DNA of 64,000 bases from Euglena gracilis (lineage: Eukaryota; Euglenida; Euglenophyceae; Euglenales), in the NCBI GenBank assembly GCA_039621445.1, contig CP154955.1, positions 49,894,086-49,958,085 on the forward strand, in the 5' to 3' direction. The position numbers and the translations under genes were made by a program. Each line of letters opens with the position of its first letter. The first letter of the stretch is position 1. Below, piece by piece: positions 58,200 through 64,000 of this stretch. The notes under the pieces were generated by a model, which saw only the letters and a list, made by a program, of their open reading frames with translations, did not search any database and was not told where the DNA came from.

Positions 58200-58480
58200 G
58201 TTGTTATGAAACGGCTCAAAGAAGGTTTGGGTGCAGGCTCTGCATGCCATGCAAAAAAAAAGTGTGAAGGCCCAATTCAAAAGTTTGATTGATTTGGTGC
58301 ACGTTGTGCACTCCACTTCCGATGGACCAGAACAAATAGTGGTGTGCAGGCTCTGCACTGTGGTTAAAAAAATCAAACAGCAAAACCGTGACAAATCGGC
58401 TGCGACTGTGCACTCCATCGTGCTCCATTTGTTATGAAACAACAAAAAGACTGTATGGGTGCAGGTTCTGCACACTGTTT
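58200..58480. repeat. Imperfect repeats around tgggtgcaggctctgcac
   Basis: The phrase tttgttatgaaac...tgggtgcaggctctgca appears at 58200-58250, partly at 58340-58360, and again at 58430-58475. Confidence 0.6.
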
Positions 58481-58484
58481 GGCG

Positions 58485-59000
58485 CAAAAACAGTTTTTCC
58501 GGATCCAGGTGGCGAAAATGCATCGTTTTGGGCAAAAAAAATTTCGATTTTTTTCGACCGTTTTTGGCCAAAGTCAATGGGTTGGCGGCCCAGAACGGGG
58601 CGCTGGCGGGTTAAAAAACGCTCATTTTCGGCTCAAAAGCAGCTTTTCCGAGTCCAGGAGGCCAAAAAACATCGTTTCGGGAAAAAGGAAATTTTCGCTT
58701 TTTTTTCGACTTTTTTGAGCCGGTTTTGACCCAAAGTCCGGGGCGCTGGCGGGTCGAAAAACGTTCATTTTCGGCTCAAAAACAGTTTTTCCGGGTCCGG
58801 GAGGCCCAAAAACATCGTTTCGGGCAAAAAAAATTTCGATTTTTTCGACTTTTTTTGACCGGGTTTTGACCCAAAGTCCATAGGATTCCGGCCCAAAACG
58901 GGGGGCTCGGGGGTCAAAAAAAAAAAACGCTCGTTTTCGGCTCGAAAACACTTTTTTCCAGGTCTGGGAGGCCAAAAAACATGATTTTGGGCCGATGATT
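58485..59000. repeat. About 150-bp imperfect tandem repeat, four units
   Basis: Units begin near 58491, 58640, 58783 and 58949 with cagtttttccgggtcc-like sequence, followed by catcgtttcgggcaaaaaaa and ggggcgctggcgggtc. Confidence 0.75.
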
Positions 59001-61400
59001 TTTTTTCAATTTTTGGGGTTTTTTTTCGACTTTTTTGGGGCGAAAACGGCTAAGTCTGACAGTGGAAGAAGTGTACAAAATGTCCCAATTTGGCCGAAAA
59101 AAACGGCCGTATCTCGGGCATGGCGGGGAGTTGCGGGGAAATCAAAATATGGGTAGATGGGGCATTCCAAGGGCTTCAAATTAGGTCTCCGGATATTTTC
59201 TTTGATTTTGCATCATTTTCGAAATGTTTTGAAAATATTGATTTTTGGGCCCGAAATGGCAGGGTCCAAGGGGGCGGGCCAATCCTACCCAGTGTAGACC
59301 CCTTCGTGCGTGAATAAATTGGGCCTGGCGGGGAGTTGGGGGTCAAACGGAGGTGATTCGGAAACTAGAAATCCAGTCGCTCGCGACTGAAAAAAAAATT
59401 CCAGGAGCGGGGTCGGGGTGACGGTGATAACCCGCCAGTTCCCGAGGTGGCCCCGACCCGGGGGGGGGGGACGGGGGGGGGGAGTCCGCCCCCCCCCTTT
59501 TTCCCAGGTGTAAGCTTTGCTCTTACTCTAAAGAGATAAGAGCTCAGCGACCCCTTAATTTAATCACTTAACACCCATGTGAGTGGGTGGGTTGGTTGGG
59601 GCCTCTGCACCCCCTCCCCAGGGGAGGGGAGCGGAGGGGTGTGCCATGGGTCATGTTTTTGCCCTGCCAAAGGCCGGGCGTAATTTTCTTTCGCCGTTGT
59701 CAGCCAATTCTGGCTGGATTTTGGGTGGGTGGTTGGACCCCCCCCCCCCCCCGGCGGGGGGATTGGGGGGGGGGGTTTGGGCCTGGGGGGAAATCCCTCC
59801 CAGGGCCACCAAGTAAATCTATAATCCCAAAGTGCTGTCAAATTGGATTCAACGGTGGTGCTCCTGCCTGTTCTGCAAAGGTCGGGCGCCTCAGGGGGGT
59901 TGATGGATAAACAGGAAGCCCCATTTTGTGCCTCGCTTGGACCCCAATGATGTTGTTGTGAAATGGCAAACACCCCTTCTGGCTGACCCTCACCACAGAG
60001 AAATCCCCCCAAAAAATGAAAATGGGGCAGAAAAGGGTGTGGCCGCACAGCAAGAGCCATGGGATTGCACATGCACCGCAGGAAGTGGTGAGGCACCGTG
60101 AGGCAGCTTTGTCAAATGTCGAGGGTAGAGCCAGAGATGGCAGGCCATTGGTGGGGAGTCAGGGTGTCCAGCATCATTCTTGCAATTTGAGAATCTCTGT
60201 CAGAAAAATGGGAGATGTGTCGGAGATACAGACGAGTTTACGGATTGGCCCAGCGACACCCGATTGGTCAAGCGACACCCAGTGGCAATGAAAGCTTGGT
60301 GTGTGGATTTTTTGGTTATGCCAATTTCCCCCAAAATAATGATGTTTTTTTAGTAAGTTGAGTGAGGCTTGACCCCGGGGGGTCGGCACACCCCTCCCCC
60401 CCCCCCCCTCACCGACCCCCTCGCCACGCCATTTTACCCCCCCTCCCCCCCCCTTTTCAGACCCCCTCGCCACGCCATGTCAGCCGCGCCAAAGAAAATT
60501 TTCTTGGAAAACCCCCGCGCACCCCTCCCCCCCCCATCCTGGACCCCCTCGCCACGCCAAAAAAACCCCCCTCCCCCCCCCCCAGCCGGACGGCTCGCCA
60601 CGGCATGCCGACCCCCCCCGGTCACAAGGATTTTTTCCTCGCCCAAAGCGCGGAAGTATTTACGTTGAGCGGCGCCCCCCCCCCCATCATTAACCCCATA
60701 ATTGACACCCAGGCAGGTCCTGGACAGACCATTGCTGAACACCTGTCTACCTCACCCCCCCCCACGGGGGGACTGACTGGTTTTTTCAGAGTGACTGACT
60801 GGTTTTTTTGGCCGTGACCGGTGGGGTAGGCCAGAAATCACCCAAAAGTGGCTGAGTGGCCAACTGGCGCCGAAGGCGCCTGAGAAAATTTTGGCCAAAA
60901 ATGGCCCTGAATGGCCAAAAAGTGACTGGTTTTCCTAAGTGGCCGAACCCCCCGGGGGGTAAAGTGACTGGTTGGCTTGGCCGAAAAAAGTGACTGACTG
61001 GTTTTTTCGGAGTGGAAAGTGACCCCCCCTCCCCCCCGTGTGCAAAAACCATGAGTTTCCAACTCATAAATTTTCATCTTTGGGTGCATTTTTCCACGTT
61101 TCCCTCCAAAAAAAGGCCCCCCCCCCAAGCTGTTCCCACTGGGCAACAAAGGGTCCCAGGGACGGAATGGGTCAGGGGTGCAATCAACCCCCCCTATTTG
61201 GTACCACCTTGGAGCTCAGGACCATACCTTTGCTTAGCGACCCCTACAAAAAGTATGTGTGGGAGGGAATGGTCCCCCCCACAGCTATTCTCCCAAGCCT
61301 TTCCCATTCGGAATAGCTCTGGGGTGGGGCTGGCTTCCCCCTTTCCAACGTGGAAGTTGAAAGCATCTTGGGTTAACCCCTCTTCGTCATGTACATTATT
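59001..61400. other. Repeat-rich stretch without a supported gene
   Basis: Contains C-run/G-run pairs (59470-59500, 59740-59775), three copies of accccctcgccacgcca (60415-60560) and several gtgactgactggtttttt copies (60770-61010). Confidence 0.5.
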
Positions 61401-61403
61401 TCA

Positions 61404-61891
61404 TTATGTATATTTTGACTGGACAGGTTCTGAAAGAATCTGGGAAAAGCAAGCCTGATTGTTGTTCACAACCTCCTTCAAAGAGTTTGTTGTTGAAATT
61501 GGGCTTAAACCAACTGTTCGGCAGTGTCCATTGTACTTTATCAGAGCTGGTCGAGTTCTGCACACCGATGATGAACAGCCATGGTCAAAATGGTCCTCAT
61601 TGCAATCGGTCATTGCCCTGTGCACCTTGACCACGGCATCAATCGCGTTTTTCAACATATCTTCCAGAAAAATCATACAAAAGTGAACAAAATGTTCTCT
61701 ATTGAAAACTGTGCCCCGAACGTTGGTTCAGGCGTCAGGGCATTCAGGGCACCAACATCACGCCCGATCGACGTGTAGGACACAAGACGGGGCTCTTGCT
61801 GCGTGCCCAAACCAGCTTTAGAAGACTCACGGCCAATTTCACCCCAAATGCCAACCTTTTGCACGCTTTTTCGCTTTTGGGCCGATGTCAA
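61404..61891 (-). other. Possible exon of an unidentified protein
   Basis: Minus strand, two frames meeting at about 61675. The upstream one holds GRESSKAGLGTQQEPRLVSY and TSIGRDVGALNALTPEPTFG; the downstream one holds FLEDMLKNAIDAVVKVHRAM and GHCRTVGLSPISTTNSLKEV. Composition and lack of repeats are coding-like. No family recognised; together with 57746-58190 it could belong to a receptor-type gene running leftward. Confidence 0.3.
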
Positions 61892-63151
61892 TGCTGATCA
61901 TCTGATTTTTTTTTGCCGGTTTTACATGTGAGATGCCTTGTCGCCCCTCGATTGAAAGTTGCTGTTAACGATGGGTGTTGTGTGGCATTGGGGCAGCATC
62001 TTTTGCTGGCTGCAGCCGGGAGGGGGGGCAACTTTAAATAAAGTTGGGACAGCCTGTTGAGCTGGGCTTTTCCAGAAAAAAATTCAGGACAAAGCGCTAA
62101 AAATTATTGAAAATGGTGTTTGGGGGGTTATCTCTATTTTTTTGCTTTTTTCTAAAATTCCAGCCCAATTGGATTTGCAGTTTTCGGGAACCACCCAGCT
62201 GCATCCTGTGAGGCCATGCCCCCCTGACTCCCTGGACACGGTCCAGGTCCAGCTGGCATTTTTCCACCACCTCCTTTTTCTTCCGTCCAGTTGGACCCCC
62301 TTGGTGTGAGGACAGCCCATAAAGGACGGGAAGTTTATTTTTCTTTAAGGACCCCCTTAAGGGCTGAAGGGAAGGGCCAAATTGGGTTCGAATGGGATCA
62401 AAATCAAACAGTCGGAAAATGCATTTTTTTTTGATATTTTGGGTGGATGGTTGATGGTCCAAGGATGTCAAAAGCCACACACCCAAAGTCTACCTGTTTT
62501 TTTTTGCCAAAAAAATATGGTCTATTTCGGTTCTTTTTCCTGTGAATTTTTCATTGAATGTGCTGGGGCTTTTTTTAGGACCACCCTGCTTGGCGTGCTT
62601 TAGAAATCCCCTGTTAGAATTTTGAAATGTTGATTGGACTCTCCGCATTATGAATCCATATTTTTGTTTTATATGGTTAAATTCATGTCATTAAATATGG
62701 TTATGTTCATGTCATTTATTCAATTATTTATTAATTGATCAATTGTTTGTTCATTTGTTTACTTTATTTTTCACCTGGTTTTTGCCATTGTGCTGCTGCT
62801 GCTGCAGTTGTGGTTATTGTTTTACCGAGACAGCGTCCAAAAAAAGGGACAAAAATATGTTAAAAGGGAAATTACATAGAGTTTTTGCAACAGGAATACT
62901 CACAGGTGGGCAAAAGCGAGTTGTATTTGTATTCAACTATTTCAAGATGTTTAACGCCTTTAATTCCGCAGCACAATGAGGCCAGAAGCTCATCCATTCC
63001 CCATCATTTGGTTGGTCTTTGGGTGATTGGGTGCAAGTGCCAGGCAGGAACGAGTGCTTTTTCATCAAAAAGGTTGGTTGAAACAAAAACTGACCGATGC
63101 TTGGCACCGACACATCTTTTGGGTGTGTTGACACGCGAGAAGAATTGGCAA
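61892..63151. other. No supported gene
   Basis: Mixed sequence, AT-rich near 62640-62770. A minus-strand open stretch at 62937-63197 is weakly coding-like; nothing firm. Confidence 0.35.
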
Positions 63152-63589
63152 TCAATCCCGACTGAATATCAAGTAAGTTTGTTTCAATACAAAACATTTA
63201 AATAAATTCCTGAACTCCCTGGATTCATATTGACATTCCAAAAAATAACCTCCCATGCCGAGTTTCTCAGGTCTTCTTTGTTCAACTGACTGCAAATCAA
63301 TCCTTTTTTTTTGTGAGGTGAGATGAATCCTGGTTCTCCATTGTAATCGATTGATGCCGTGATCCATCTCTGTGGACGTTTCAACTTCACCACTTTGTTC
63401 AGTGTTTGCAATGCAACAATGAACCCCAAGGTAGCGGAGGGTCTTTTGTTGGATGTGAATGACAATATCTGCAAACCTCTCAGCCAAAGGCCACTGGGGA
63501 AAGGGGAGCAGAGTTTCATGTTGGGTGATGTTGTTTTCCCGTCTTGCTTGATTTTGGATTTTGTTCCCCAAACTGTCGATAATTCTCAA
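63152..63589 (-). other. Possible exon, minus strand
   Basis: Two overlapping minus-strand frames (one with AERFADIVIHIQQKTLRYLG, one with TASIDYNGEPGFISPHKKKG) suggest coding sequence with a frame change near 63410. No family recognised. Confidence 0.25.
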
Positions 63590-64000
63590 CGCTCGGGGGC
63601 TTTACAGGGCTTTACAGGGCTTTACGGACCCCCCCATCTCTTCCCTTATTTGCGGCAGCGCCGAATTTTCTTTTGGTGCCTTCAGCGACGAATATATATA
63701 TATATATTTGTGCGGGGCTATGGTCAATTTTTATTGTCTGCCTTTTTTTGTATTACATTTTTGGCCATGTTCATTTATCTTTTTTTTTTCTGGTTCGGAT
63801 TTGAAACTGGGCTTTATTTTTAATGCCAACAGACAGGGGCAGCGTTCTTCCCAACGGTGTGGACACAAACCCCTGGGAGACCCCCCGCCTCTCCGGCGCA
63901 CTACCTCGACGTCGGTGTCAAGCGGGGTGTGGCCATGCATCCTGACCGGGCACCTTCTGGACGCATCCCTCAATGAGAAGGTGCGCTGCCGCGGCCGGGA
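63590..64000. other. Right edge: short repeats and GC-rich end
   Basis: A triple gctttacagg repeat (63598-63625) and an AT dinucleotide run (63692-63706). The last 170 bases are GC-rich with an open frame on the plus strand (PASPAHYLDVGVKRGVAMHP); it could be an exon continuing beyond the window, but this is weak. Confidence 0.25.

Overview
The window looks like nuclear DNA of a euglenid alga (Euglena or a close relative). Three things point there. (1) It carries a cytosolic HSP90 gene whose protein resembles the kinetoplastid/euglenozoan family and is split by introns that are not GT-AG. When the reading frame is followed across the junctions, most introns have CAG at +4 to +6 and CTG (once CTA) at -8 to -6, the pairing rule described for euglenid nonconventional introns. 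(2) The HSP90 start codon lies 15 nt after a strong pyrimidine tract plus AG, as expected for a spliced-leader acceptor. (3) Most of the rest is retroelement and G-run/C-run repeat DNA. The species itself cannot be named from the sequence.

Layout. 1-7464: a decayed LTR retroelement (E1) with LTR tail, primer-binding site, a leader packed with TTCG hairpins, broken gag, retropepsin and a Dam-like 'PPW' domain, but no reverse transcriptase. 7465-8216: a 102-bp tandem repeat plus tail. 8340-15353: HSP90, eight exons. 16807-17231: an LTR remnant. 18211-19306: start of a second LTR element. 19307-19319: 13 Ns. 19320-34151 then repeats 4821-19306 almost base for base (E1 3' part, 102-bp repeat, HSP90, LTR remnant, start of element E2). 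Both ends of the repeat coincide with the gap, so I read this as two alleles (or overlapping contigs) placed head to tail, not as a true tandem duplication. The reading frame of HSP90 copy 2 is intact; copy 1 has two single-base indels in its last exon.

33057-45074 is a complete, young Ty3/Gypsy-type chromodomain element (E2): 830/831-bp LTRs, 4-bp target duplication ACTG, PBS, polypurine tract, gag, retropepsin, RT/RNase H, integrase and chromodomain. Between gag and protease it carries a cytosine-C5 DNA methyltransferase-like domain followed by a Dam-like domain. The methyltransferase is in the same frame as gag, separated by a single TAG. This is the most striking content of the window.

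45446-54547 is a third LTR element (E3) with a doubled PBS-like motif and a proline/glutamine-rich gag, apparently interrupted by minus-strand non-LTR retrotransposons. One (47.4-52.3 kb) has an RT with YLDD, a C-terminal zinc finger plus restriction-like endonuclease signature, and an upstream ORF carrying a 2A ribosome-skipping motif; a second is a short 5'-truncated piece (53.6-53.9 kb). 54.5-64 kb is mostly G/C-run inverted repeats and tandem repeats, with a few minus-strand stretches that could be exons of an unidentified membrane protein.

Several frame breaks in E1, E2 and HSP90 copy 1 fall at or beside homopolymer runs, so assembly error must be kept in mind beside real decay.
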